A stretch of DNA of 64,000 nucleotides from the NCBI RefSeq assembly GCF_019038465.1, contig NZ_JAFKRH010000031.1, forward strand, positions 1 to 64,000, read 5' to 3'. Below, one piece after another: positions 17,343 through 25,011 of the stretch. Each line of letters begins with the position of its first letter. Position 1 is the first letter of the stretch. Position numbers and translations under genes: made by a program. Below the pieces are notes generated by a model. It had not been told where the DNA came from and made no database searches. It saw only the letters and a list, made by a program, of their open reading frames with translations. The DNA is from Synechococcus sp. CCY 0621 (GTDB lineage Bacteria; Cyanobacteriota; Cyanobacteriia; PCC-6307; Cyanobiaceae).

Positions 17343-17852
17343 AAGGAACGGGTCGACGTTGTGCAGGGCCACGCTCACCGCCACGGCACTGGCCAGCAGC
17401 AGCCACAGCAGCCGCAGGCCGATCAGTCCGGCGGCGGGCCGATCCAGCTTGGCCGCCGCCACCACGCTCACGGCGGCAACCCCCAGCCCCGCCACCGTAT
17501 CCACCGCTGCCAGCACAGGGCTGTGCAGCCAGAAGAACAGGGTGGTGAACACGGCGAACAGCAGCCACCCCACCCCTTCCGAGACCAGCACCATGCCCCG
17601 GCGCCTGCCGGCGCCGTCTGGCACATCCAGGTTGGCCACCCGCGCCAGAGCCACCAGGGAAGTGATGTTCAGCACCAGCCAGAGGGGGGCGAACAGCCAG
17701 TCCGGCGGGGCGTAGGGGGGCAGGCGGAAGCTGGTGTAGAAGGCGGCGTCGCCCAGCACCCCCGCTGGCCAGAAGCTGACGGCATTGGCGGCCACAAGGA
17801 TTGCGGCGCCATGCCACCAGCGGAAGCTGGCGGCATGGACCGATGGCGTCAT
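17304..17852 (-). CDS. TspO/MBR-family membrane protein (copy 1)
   Basis: A 182-residue, five-helix membrane protein of the TspO/peripheral benzodiazepine receptor family, which binds tetrapyrroles and is tied to porphyrin and stress signalling in bacteria. The family pattern is LPPYAPPDWLFAPLWLVLN after the first helix, then NAAW-like LFAVFTTLFFWLHSP, and RLLWLLLASAVAVSVALHN at the end. The start (MTPSVHAAS) overlaps the stop of the upstream VOC gene by four bases, making a two-gene unit; a longer frame upstream was rejected. Ligand residues are only partly conserved, so function is inferred from family. Confidence 0.75.
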   Translation of the reverse strand: MTPSVHAASFRWWHGAAILVAANAVSFWPAGVLGDAAFYTSFRLPPYAPPDWLFAPLWLVLNITSLVALARVANLDVPDGAGRRRGMVLVSEGVGWLLFAVFTTLFFWLHSPVLAAVDTVAGLGVAAVSVVAAAKLDRPAAGLIGLRLLWLLLASAVAVSVALHNVDPFLSAAPSPGMKPFQ

Positions 17853-18220
17853 GCCTGGGAGTGGAGCCCGATCGTGTTGCCTTCGGTGTCGAGCACCAGG
17901 CTCATGAAGCCGTAGGCGCCGATCGACATTTTCGGCTTGAGCACCGTGCCACCGGCGCCGGCCACCCGGCCTTCTTCCACGGCGCAATCGTCGCAGTGGA
18001 AATAGATCAGGGTGCCGCCACCCCCCGGGGCCATGCCCTCCATTTTCGCCAGGGCGCCCCCGGCCCCCACCTGATCGTTCTGCATCGGGAAGGCGAAATA
18101 CTCCATGCCCGCATCGGGCAGGGGCTCCAGCGTCAGCTCGAAAACGCTCTCGTAGAAGGCCCGGGCCCGGGCCATGTCGTTGACGTAGAGCTCGAACCAG
18201 ATGACGGGGTTGACGGCCAT
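17849..18220 (-). CDS. VOC-family (glyoxalase/bleomycin resistance-like) protein
   Basis: A 123-residue single vicinal-oxygen-chelate protein with the two beta-alpha-beta-beta-beta repeats: VIWFELYVNDMARARAFYESVF opens the first and TLIYFHCDDC with MSLVLDTEGNTIGLHS closes the second. The DTEGN motif near the C-terminus is the common metal-ligand Glu region. Members include glyoxalases, dioxygenases and antibiotic-binding proteins; the substrate cannot be told. It is translationally coupled (ATGA) to the downstream TspO-like gene. Confidence 0.85.
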   Translation of the reverse strand: MAVNPVIWFELYVNDMARARAFYESVFELTLEPLPDAGMEYFAFPMQNDQVGAGGALAKMEGMAPGGGGTLIYFHCDDCAVEEGRVAGAGGTVLKPKMSIGAYGFMSLVLDTEGNTIGLHSQA

Positions 18221-18266
18221 GGGTCCAACGATGTCCTGGGCTGAGATTAGGCCAGGTATCCGGGAT

Positions 18267-19646
18267 TCAGCCCGCCACCCCCTGCTGCTGGCGGGGGGTG
18301 GGTCCGGCGGTCCAGTTCTCCTTCACCAGCTGGCGGGCCCGGCCCAGGGCCAGGGCCCCGGCGGGCACGTCCTTGGTGAGGGTGGAGCCCGCCCCCACCG
18401 TCACCCCCTCCCCGAGGGTGATCGGTGCCACCAGCACCGAATTGGCTCCGGTCTTGCTGCCGCCACCGATCACGGTGCGGTGTTTGCGCACCCCATCGAA
18501 GTTGGCGGTCACCGTGCCGGCGCCGATGTTCACCTCAGCGCCCAGGTCGGCGTCGCCCAGGTAGCTGAGGTGGTTGGCCTTGCAGCCCTCCCCCAGCTGG
18601 CTGTTCTTGACTTCCACGAAATTGCCGATGCGGCAGCCTTCGGCCAAGTGGGCCCCGGCCCGCAGCTGGGCGAACGGCCCGATGACGCAGCCGCGTTCCA
18701 CGTGGCTGTCGCGCAGTACCGAATGGATCACTTCCACCTCGGCGGCCAGCTGGCTGTTCTCGATCAGGCAGCCGGGGCCGATACGGCAGCCCTCGCCGAT
18801 GCTGCTGGCTCCACGGAAATGGCACTGGGGCTCCACCAGCACGTCGCGGCCGAAGCGGGTGTGCTCACTCAGGGTGCAACTGGCCGGATCGGTGAAGCTC
18901 ACCCCCTCCGCCATCCAGTGGCGGCGTAGCCGGTCCTGCAGCACCGCCTCGCAGTGGGCCAGCTGCTGGCGGTCGTTGATGCCGGCCACCTCGTCCGGGT
19001 CGCCCACCTCCATGTGCATGGCTGGCCGCAGCAGGGCCACGGTGTCGGTGAGATAGAGCTCGCCCTGGTCGTTGTCGCTGCTCAGGCTGGGCAGCACGGT
19101 GGCCAGGCGGGCCCAGTCGAAGCAGTAGATCCCCGCATTGGTGAGGGTGTTGGCGAGCTGCTCGGCATTGCAGTCACGGTGCTCCACGATGCCGCTCACC
19201 TGGCCCGCCCCGTCGGCGAAGACCCGGCCGTAGCCGCTGGGGTCCGCCAGCCGGGCGGTGAGCAGGGTCACGGCGGCACCACTGGTCCGATGGGTGGAAA
19301 GCAGGGATTCCAGGGTCTCCGGCCGCAGCAGGGGCACATCGCCGTTCAGCACCAGCAGCTCGCCTTCAAAGCCCTCCAGCGGCCCGAGCAGTTGCTGCAC
19401 CGCATGGCCGGTGCCGTTCTGGGGCTGCTGCAGCACGAACTCCAGGCCCTCGATGCCGGCGAGGGTGCGCTCCACCCGTTCCGCCTGGTGGCCCACCACC
19501 AGCAGCTGGCGGTCGGGGGCGAGCCGGTGGCAGCTGGCCAGCACCCGTTCCACCAGGGTGGCGCCGGCCAGGGGCTGGAGCACCTTGGGCAGGGCACTCT
19601 TCATGCGGGTCCCTTTCCCGGCGGCCAGGACGGCAACGGCGAGCAT
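18267..19646 (-). CDS. glmU: Bifunctional GlmU (GlcNAc-1-P uridyltransferase / GlcN-1-P acetyltransferase)
   Basis: It makes UDP-GlcNAc for peptidoglycan and lipopolysaccharide in two cytosolic steps. The 459-residue protein has an N-terminal nucleotidyltransferase domain with [20 protein letters not shown] at residues 7-26, [10 protein letters not shown] and [10 protein letters not shown], and a C-terminal left-handed beta-helix with hexapeptide repeats ([29 protein letters not shown]). The start [12 protein letters not shown] was chosen; a longer frame would extend into the mnmD gene. It ends a minus-strand run aroA-mnmD-glmU. A GC hairpin (CCACCCCC/GGGGGTGG) sits in the last codons, without a T-tract. 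Confidence 0.97.
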   Translation of the reverse strand: MLAVAVLAAGKGTRMKSALPKVLQPLAGATLVERVLASCHRLAPDRQLLVVGHQAERVERTLAGIEGLEFVLQQPQNGTGHAVQQLLGPLEGFEGELLVLNGDVPLLRPETLESLLSTHRTSGAAVTLLTARLADPSGYGRVFADGAGQVSGIVEHRDCNAEQLANTLTNAGIYCFDWARLATVLPSLSSDNDQGELYLTDTVALLRPAMHMEVGDPDEVAGINDRQQLAHCEAVLQDRLRRHWMAEGVSFTDPASCTLSEHTRFGRDVLVEPQCHFRGASSIGEGCRIGPGCLIENSQLAAEVEVIHSVLRDSHVERGCVIGPFAQLRAGAHLAEGCRIGNFVEVKNSQLGEGCKANHLSYLGDADLGAEVNIGAGTVTANFDGVRKHRTVIGGGSKTGANSVLVAPITLGEGVTVGAGSTLTKDVPAGALALGRARQLVKENWTAGPTPRQQQGVAG

Positions 19647-19675
19647 CGGCGGCGGCGGGGCGACTGCGCCGGAAT

Positions 19676-20602
19676 CTACCGGTGCCCTTCGGAGCAGCCC
19701 AGTCCGCCGGGATCCGCCGGCGGCCGCAGTCTCCCCGGTGGGGCGGGGCTGCGCTGCTGCTCCTGCCGCCTCCGCTCCAGGATCTCGGCGGCGCTGGCGT
19801 TGCCGCGGGGGTCCCGGTAGGGCAGGCCGGCACGGCTGGCGAGGTGCTCCCGTTCGAAGGGCTCCAAAGCCCGCAGGGCCGGATGGGGGGCCAGGGGGGT
19901 GAGGCTGGCCACCGTTCCGGCGCTCCAACGCCCGGATCCGCCCCCGGACGGCCGGATCGCCTGCACGTCCAGACCCAGATCCATCAGGCAGCGCCGCACC
20001 GCCGCCGCAGAGCTGTAAGTGAGCAGACGGCCATCGGGCCGCAGCAGCCGCCCCAGCCGCTCCAGGAACTCCTTGCTCCACAGCTGGGGGCAGCGGGTCG
20101 GGGAGAAGGCATCCAGCAGCACCAGGTCGCAGCGACCCGCCTGGGCGGCCAGCAGCTCCGGCAGCCGGCGACGGGCATCGCCGAGCCGCAGGCGCGGGCC
20201 CTTGCTGAGCCCCTCCAGCCGCCGAATCACCGCGGCCGGCCACTGGGCCCGGAAGCCGGCATCCGCCAGGGCCAGGCCCAAAGGCCGCTGGTCCAGTTCC
20301 AGGCCCCACCAGTCCAGCTCCAGGCCTGCGGCCGCCGTCGCCGCGAGCAGCGCCGCCGTGTTGGTGCCGGTGCCGACGGCCACCTCCGCCACTCGCAGCT
20401 GCCGGCCGGGGGCGAAGCGTTCCAGTGCCGCCGGCCGAACAAACTTCTCCCGGGCTTCCCGCAGGGCACCGGCCGCATGGTGGAAGCCTTCCTCGACACC
20501 GCGGCTGTAGAGGCTGAAGCTGCCGTCGCGCCCCAGCCGGGGCAGCAGCTCCGGCGCCGGGAGTGTCTCTGCCGGTTCAGTGGCGCAGGCGGGCCAGGTC
20601 AT
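19676..20602 (-). CDS. mnmD: tRNA 5-methylaminomethyl-2-thiouridine methyltransferase, MnmD type
   Basis: A 308-residue SAM-dependent methyltransferase related to the MnmC N-terminal domain, which completes mnm5s2U34 in tRNAs. Motifs are [18 protein letters not shown] (SAM site), [36 protein letters not shown] and [15 protein letters not shown]. The FAD-oxidase half of MnmC is absent, as in MnmD-only organisms. The last 60 residues are Pro/Arg-rich and low in complexity. Its start lies 26 bases inside the end of aroA, so the two are coupled. Confidence 0.85.
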   Translation of the reverse strand: MTWPACATEPAETLPAPELLPRLGRDGSFSLYSRGVEEGFHHAAGALREAREKFVRPAALERFAPGRQLRVAEVAVGTGTNTAALLAATAAAGLELDWWGLELDQRPLGLALADAGFRAQWPAAVIRRLEGLSKGPRLRLGDARRRLPELLAAQAGRCDLVLLDAFSPTRCPQLWSKEFLERLGRLLRPDGRLLTYSSAAAVRRCLMDLGLDVQAIRPSGGGSGRWSAGTVASLTPLAPHPALRALEPFEREHLASRAGLPYRDPRGNASAAEILERRRQEQQRSPAPPGRLRPPADPGGLGCSEGHR

Positions 20603-21938
20603 CCCAGAAGCCGGGGTAGGAGACGGCGGCCGCCTCCGGCCGCCCCAGGCGGGTGTCGCCGCGGGCCACCAGGGAGGCCACCGCCAGGCTCATCGCCACG
20701 CGGTGATCGGTTTCGCTGTCCACCTCGGCCCCATGCAACGGGGTGGGCCCTTCGATGCTGAGGCCATCGGCGTGCTCCTCGAGCCTGGCCCCCATTGCCG
20801 TCAGCTGGCGGGCCATCACCGCCAGGCGGTCGGTCTCCTTCACCCGCAGCTCGGCGGCGCCGCTGATGCGGCTCAGCCCTTCGGCGCAGCAGGCCGCCAC
20901 CGCCAGCACGGGGATCTCATCCACGAGGCGGGGGATCATCGACTCCTCGATGCGGAAGGCCCGCAGTGGGCCGTGCTGCACCCGCAGATCCCCGACCGGC
21001 TCACCGGCCACATCACGGGCATTGAGGACGCTGAGGCGGGCGCCCATGGCCGTCAGGACATCCAGGATGCCGGTGCGGCTGGGGTTGAGGCCCACGTTCT
21101 CGACCGTGAGATCGGCCCCCGGGGTGATCGCCGCCGCCACCAGCCAGAAGGCGGCGGAGCTGATGTCGCCGGGCACCACCACGGTCTGGCCCCGCAGGGC
21201 CGGACCGGGCCGCACGGTGATGAACCGCCCCTGGTCGCCATCCACCACCAGGTCGGCGCCGAAGGCCCGCAGCATCCGCTCGCTGTGGTCGCGGGTGGGG
21301 GCCGGTTCGATCACGGTGGTGGGCCCGTTCGCCGTGAGGGCGGCCAGCAGCAGGGCGCTCTTGACCTGGGCCGAGGCCACCGGCGTGCCGATCACGCTGC
21401 CATGCAGGCTCTGGCCCTGCACAGCCAGGGGGGCCAGGTTGCCGTCCTCGCGCCCCTGGATGCGGGCCCCCATCTGGGCCAGGGGAACGCCCACCCGCCC
21501 CATCGGCCGGGAACGCAGGGAGGCATCACCGCTGAGCACGAAGTGGCGCCCCGCCCGGCCGGCCAGCAACCCCAGCATCAATCGCATGGTGGTGCCGGAA
21601 TTGCCGCAGTCGAGCACGTCGGCGGGTTCCTGCAGCCCGTCGAGGCCGACGCCCTCGACGGTCACCACCTGGCCGGCGGCGATCGGCGAGACCGTGACGC
21701 CCATGGCCCGCAGGCAGGCGGCGGTGCTCAGGGGGTCTTCGGCTGGCAGCAGCCCTTCAATGCGGGTGGTGCCCTCGGCGATGGCCCCGAACAGGAGCGA
21801 GCGGTGGGAGATCGATTTGTCTCCGGGCACCGTGACGCGGCCCCGCAGGCTGCCTCCGGCCGGCAGCACCAGGGGCGCCGGCGGGGCGGCCAGGCTCGGA
21901 TCGACACCCGCGGAGGAGGACAAGAGCTGTTGCGCCAA
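20577..21938 (-). CDS. aroA: 3-phosphoshikimate 1-carboxyvinyltransferase (EPSP synthase)
   Basis: It joins shikimate-3-phosphate and phosphoenolpyruvate in the shikimate pathway to aromatic amino acids and quinone rings. The 453-residue length fits the family. Signatures include [20 protein letters not shown] near residue 37, [34 protein letters not shown] and, near the C-terminus, [20 protein letters not shown]. The start is a TTG (MAQQLLSSS); no ATG in frame precedes the core. It is the first gene of the aroA-mnmD-glmU run. Confidence 0.96.
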   Translation of the reverse strand: MAQQLLSSSAGVDPSLAAPPAPLVLPAGGSLRGRVTVPGDKSISHRSLLFGAIAEGTTRIEGLLPAEDPLSTAACLRAMGVTVSPIAAGQVVTVEGVGLDGLQEPADVLDCGNSGTTMRLMLGLLAGRAGRHFVLSGDASLRSRPMGRVGVPLAQMGARIQGREDGNLAPLAVQGQSLHGSVIGTPVASAQVKSALLLAALTANGPTTVIEPAPTRDHSERMLRAFGADLVVDGDQGRFITVRPGPALRGQTVVVPGDISSAAFWLVAAAITPGADLTVENVGLNPSRTGILDVLTAMGARLSVLNARDVAGEPVGDLRVQHGPLRAFRIEESMIPRLVDEIPVLAVAACCAEGLSRISGAAELRVKETDRLAVMARQLTAMGARLEEHADGLSIEGPTPLHGAEVDSETDHRVAMSLAVASLVARGDTRLGRPEAAAVSYPGFWDDLARLRH

Positions 21939-21978
21939 CTGGAGGGATCCTATGGAGCGGCCGGTTCCGGCCCCCCGT

Positions 21979-22308
21979 TCAGGGTCGGATGCCGATCGCC
22001 CGCAATTTGGCCGACAGGCTCCAGACCTCCACCACCAGCCGGTGCCAGGGAGTGATCGTTTCCATGGACAGGCCCATGGGCTTGGGAGCGGCGGCCCGTA
22101 GCGACCGGGCCGCTGTCAGGGATAGGCGGGCTTCATCGAGCCGCTGGCGCAGGTCGGCTTGCTCAGCGGCGGCCATCACCGTCTGCGGGCAATGCTCCAG
22201 CAGCAGCAGACCGCGTTCGAAGGACTCGGCGTAGTCCTGCAGCAGTGGCACCAGGATCTCCTCCAGCAGCGGGCCGGTGGGATCGGGCAGGGAGGGGGCG
22301 GCAACCAT
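21979..22308 (-). CDS. DUF2605 family protein
   Basis: A 109-residue helical protein of a family I know only from cyanobacteria. The family pattern is [26 protein letters not shown] followed by the C-terminal [19 protein letters not shown]. Function is unknown. The [12 protein letters not shown] was preferred to one 66 bases further upstream, which would put its start beyond the possible start of the divergent DUF547 gene. It lies 41 bases upstream of aroA in the same direction. Confidence 0.7.
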   Translation of the reverse strand: MVAAPSLPDPTGPLLEEILVPLLQDYAESFERGLLLLEHCPQTVMAAAEQADLRQRLDEARLSLTAARSLRAAAPKPMGLSMETITPWHRLVVEVWSLSAKLRAIGIRP

Positions 22309-22402
22309 GGGACCAGCGTAGGAATCGTTGCCGTGGCGCTCCCGGTACGGATCTCCAGTCACTGGCAGGGGCATGGAACGATGGGTCTTGAAGAGTTTCC
22401 CG

Positions 22403-23089
22403 ATGATCGATGTCGCCGCCTGGGATGGCCTGCTCCGCTGCCACGTGGACGACCGTGGGCGGGTGGATTACGCCACCTGGCAGCGCCAGGGTGCGGCGGA
22501 ACTGGAGGGCTGGCTGGCCGACCAGCGGCCCTTCGATCCTGAGCCTGACTCCAGCGCCGAAGCCATGGCCCTGTGGATCAACCTCTACAACGCCTTGGTG
22601 ATCCGCCAGGTGCTGGCGCGCTTCCCGTTGGCCTCGATTCGCCCCACCATCGCGGCGGTCCCCAACTGGCCGGCGTTCCTGGCCTTCTTCTCACGGCCGG
22701 TGATCAGCCTCCAGGGCCAGCCCCTCAGCCTCAACCGCATCGAGCACGCGATTCTTCGGCCCCGCTTCGGCGACCCTCGCCTCCATTTCGCCCTGGTCTG
22801 CGCCGCTGTCGGCTGCCCCCTGCTGCGGCCTGAGGCCTACCGGGCCGAGCGGCTTGAGGCCCAGCTGGAGGAGGACGCCCTGCGCTTCCTGCAGCATCCG
22901 CACAAGCTGCGCTTCGATCCGGTCAACGGACGTCTGTTCGTCAGCCGGATCTTCCAGTGGTACCGCCACGACTTTCTGGCGGTGGCCCCCTCCATCGCCG
23001 CCTACGTGGGCCGCTATCGCCCGGAGCTGGCCCTGCCGGCGGATGTCAGGCTCAGTTACCTCCCCTACGACTGGACCCTCAACGGTTGA
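22403..23089 (+). CDS. DUF547 family protein
   Basis: A 228-residue protein matching DUF547 over its length: ALWINLYNALVIRQVL near residue 53, LNRIEHAILRP, then HFALVCAAVGCPLLRPEAY with two Cys, and a C-terminal FQWYRHDF segment. DUF547 proteins occur in bacteria and plants; a papain-like fold has been proposed but activity is unproven. The ATG at MIDVAAWDG is used; ATG at 22373 is an alternative. Its stop lies 3 bases from the stop of the convergent glycosyltransferase. Confidence 0.8.
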   Translation: MIDVAAWDGLLRCHVDDRGRVDYATWQRQGAAELEGWLADQRPFDPEPDSSAEAMALWINLYNALVIRQVLARFPLASIRPTIAAVPNWPAFLAFFSRPVISLQGQPLSLNRIEHAILRPRFGDPRLHFALVCAAVGCPLLRPEAYRAERLEAQLEEDALRFLQHPHKLRFDPVNGRLFVSRIFQWYRHDFLAVAPSIAAYVGRYRPELALPADVRLSYLPYDWTLNG

Positions 23090-23092
23090 GGC

Positions 23093-23851
23093 TCAGTCGC
23101 GGATGTCGCCGTAGAAACGCTTCAGCCGTGGGGCCGGCATGCCCAGGCCCCACAGCAGGCCGATCCACAGGTAGACCCCGGTGGCCTTCCAGGACCCCCA
23201 GCGCGCCACCCGGCGGTCGGAGGATTCCACCACCCGGTTGAGCTGACGGATGCGGCCCAGCCGGCCCAGGCGCTCGCAGAGATCGGCGTCCTCCATGATC
23301 GGCAGGCTGTCGTCGAAGCCCCCGCAGCGCTCGAAGTCGCGCCGCCGGCAGAACATCACCTGATCACCGAACAGCACCCGGAACCCCTTCAGGACGTAGC
23401 GATGGGGCCGGAACAGCAGCGCTGCGTAGTGGGTCTTGAGGGCGTTGTGCAGGCTCACGCCCCAGCGGGTGCTCCGGGCACCCCGCATCAGCGCGATGAA
23501 GCCCCCGCAGCTGGTGGCCGGATCGGCCAGGGTGCACCTCACCAGCAGCACCAGATCCGACGGCACCAAGGTGTCGGCGTGAAGGAAGCAGAGGATCTCG
23601 CCGCGGGCCTCAGCTGCCCCCCGGTTCATCTGCACCGCCCTCCCCACTTGCTGGCAGCAGATCACCCGGCAGCCGTGCACGTGGGCCCTGGCCAGGGTGG
23701 CATCCGTGCTGCCGCCATCCACCACGATCACCTCATCGGCAGCCGGATCGAGGATCTCCAGCTGGTTGAGGGTGCGTCCCAGGTGACCGGCTTCATTGAG
23801 GGTCGGGATAATGATCGAAACCGACGGCGCCGTCACCTTGTTGCGCAACAA
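23093..23851 (-). CDS. Family 2 glycosyltransferase of the TIGR04283 type
   Basis: A 252-residue GT-A glycosyltransferase: SIIIPTLNEAGHLGRTL, VDGGSTDATL, then GRAVQMNRGAAEARGEILCF and the metal site HADTLVPSD; later GDQVMFCRRRDFERCGGF and IMEDADLCERL. This layout is TIGR04283, described as a transferase associated with rSAM/selenodomain genes and seen near arsenosugar synthesis genes. No such partner lies in the window. The last 20 residues are hydrophobic. The start is TTG in a 14-base palindrome, or GTG at 23836. A methyltransferase gene starts divergently from the same palindrome. Confidence 0.85.
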   Translation of the reverse strand: MLRNKVTAPSVSIIIPTLNEAGHLGRTLNQLEILDPAADEVIVVDGGSTDATLARAHVHGCRVICCQQVGRAVQMNRGAAEARGEILCFLHADTLVPSDLVLLVRCTLADPATSCGGFIALMRGARSTRWGVSLHNALKTHYAALLFRPHRYVLKGFRVLFGDQVMFCRRRDFERCGGFDDSLPIMEDADLCERLGRLGRIRQLNRVVESSDRRVARWGSWKATGVYLWIGLLWGLGMPAPRLKRFYGDIRD

Positions 23852-24596
23852 CCTCTCATTCTACGATCAACAGGCGGCCGTCTGGTGGGATGAGAACGCC
23901 ACCATCTTTCCGCTCCGTCAACTCAATCCACTGCGCTTTCTCTGTTTTGATCAGTTTGTTGCCCAATGGAGAGATCTTCGCGTCCTGGATGTGGGCTGTG
24001 GCGGCGGCTACACCTGTGAATTCCTGGCGCGCCGCGGCGCCCGTCTGAGCGGCGTCGACCGTTCCGGTCCTTGCATTGATGCGGCCCGGAGCCATGCGGC
24101 CGAGGTGGGTCTGGCGATCGATTACCGGGTGGGACTGGCGGAGCAACTCCCTTTCGCCTCCGAACGTTTCGATGTGGTGATCTGCGTCGATGTGCTGGAG
24201 CATGTCGATCGTCCGGCCGCCGTGATCGCGGAGATCGCCAGGGTTCTGGCCCCCGGAGGAATCTTCTGCTTCGACACCATCAATCGCACCTTCCGCTCCC
24301 GGCTCACCATGATCTGGCTGCTGGAGACGCTGCTGCGGCTGATACCGGCCGGGGTGCACGACTGGGAGCGATTCGTGACACCGGAGGACCTCGAGGGTTG
24401 GCTGCTGGCCCGCGGCTTCAGCGCCATCCGGATGCAGGGCATGGATCTCTTCGGCCGTGGTCCGCTGCGCACCCTGGGCCGGCTGCTCCACTACCTGCGC
24501 ACCGGCGGCTTCCAGGTGGCCTTCGACCAGGATCTGGACGTGATGTTCATCGGAACGGCCCGGCTCAGCCCAGCAGCAGTCCCCCGGATTCGCTGA
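23811..24596 (+). CDS. UbiG/UbiE-like class I SAM methyltransferase
   Basis: A SAM-dependent methyltransferase of about 260 residues. The SAM-binding motif is LRVLDVGCGGGYTCEFLA, then FDVVICVDVLEHVDRPAAVI and ILxPGG-type VLAPGGIFCFDTINR. The N-terminal SFYDQQAAVWWDENA and the later HDWERFVTPEDLEGWL are typical of UbiG-type 3-O-methyltransferases, but the substrate here is unknown. Start candidates are ATG 23811 (used), TTG 23796 and TTG 23838 within a palindrome; the core starts after the last. The 5' end overlaps the divergent glycosyltransferase start and the 3' end overlaps the convergent rrf2 gene by 32 bases. Confidence 0.85.
   Translation: MIETDGAVTLLRNNLSFYDQQAAVWWDENATIFPLRQLNPLRFLCFDQFVAQWRDLRVLDVGCGGGYTCEFLARRGARLSGVDRSGPCIDAARSHAAEVGLAIDYRVGLAEQLPFASERFDVVICVDVLEHVDRPAAVIAEIARVLAPGGIFCFDTINRTFRSRLTMIWLLETLLRLIPAGVHDWERFVTPEDLEGWLLARGFSAIRMQGMDLFGRGPLRTLGRLLHYLRTGGFQVAFDQDLDVMFIGTARLSPAAVPRIR
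23838..23851. promoter_or_regulatory. 14-base palindrome shared by two divergent gene starts
   Basis: TTGTTGCGCAACAA reads identically on both strands. On the minus strand it supplies the TTG start and first codons of the glycosyltransferase; on the plus strand it encodes L-L-R-N at or near the methyltransferase start. Two TTG codons on each strand can serve as starts. With the genes back-to-back and no intergenic space, the promoters must lie inside the opposite reading frames. It could double as an operator controlling both. Confidence 0.55.
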
Positions 24597-25011
24597 AGGC
24601 CGCCTGGGCGCTGCGCAGATCAAAGAGCAGGTCCTCCAGGGTCAGCCGGTCCAGTTCCCGCTCCAGGGCCTGCAGCAGGCGTCGGTTGAGCACCCGGGTC
24701 ACGCGGTCGCTGGGCTGGGGGTCTTCCTCCGGCTCCGTGGCGGCCATCAGGCTGGCGGCCGGGGCGTCCACCGCCGCCAGGATCGCCGCCAGGGGCAGGT
24801 TGGCGGGCAGGCGCCGCAGCCGGTAGCCCCCCTGTCGGCCGCGCCGTGACTCCACCAGCTCAGCCCGGCGTAACTTGAGCATCAGCTGCTCCAGCATCGG
24901 GGCGGGCAGGTCCTGGGCCAGGGCCAGTGCGTTGACCGACTGCCAGCGCGGCGGATCCAGGGCCAGCTCCAGCAGGGCCTTGAGGGCGTAGATGCCGCTG
25001 CGGCGCAGCAT
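24565..25011 (-). CDS. Rrf2-family transcriptional regulator without cysteines
   Basis: A 148-residue winged-helix protein of the Rrf2/IscR family: LRRSGIYALKALLELAL opens the HTH, LPAPMLEQLMLKLRRAELVESRRGRQGGYRL is the recognition helix plus wing. The long dimerisation helix follows. IscR and NsrR use three Cys to hold an Fe-S cluster in the second half; here there is no Cys at all, so sensing, if any, uses another ligand. It starts where ubiD ends (one-base overlap, TGATG), so it is probably cotranscribed with ubiD. Its target genes are unknown. Confidence 0.85.
   Translation of the reverse strand: MLRRSGIYALKALLELALDPPRWQSVNALALAQDLPAPMLEQLMLKLRRAELVESRRGRQGGYRLRRLPANLPLAAILAAVDAPAASLMAATEPEEDPQPSDRVTRVLNRRLLQALERELDRLTLEDLLFDLRSAQAAFSESGGLLLG

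Noticed and set aside
18267-18300. glmU 3'-end hairpin as an intrinsic terminator
   Set aside because: The CCACCCCC/GGGGGTGG stem is strong but lies within the coding sequence and has no T-tract.
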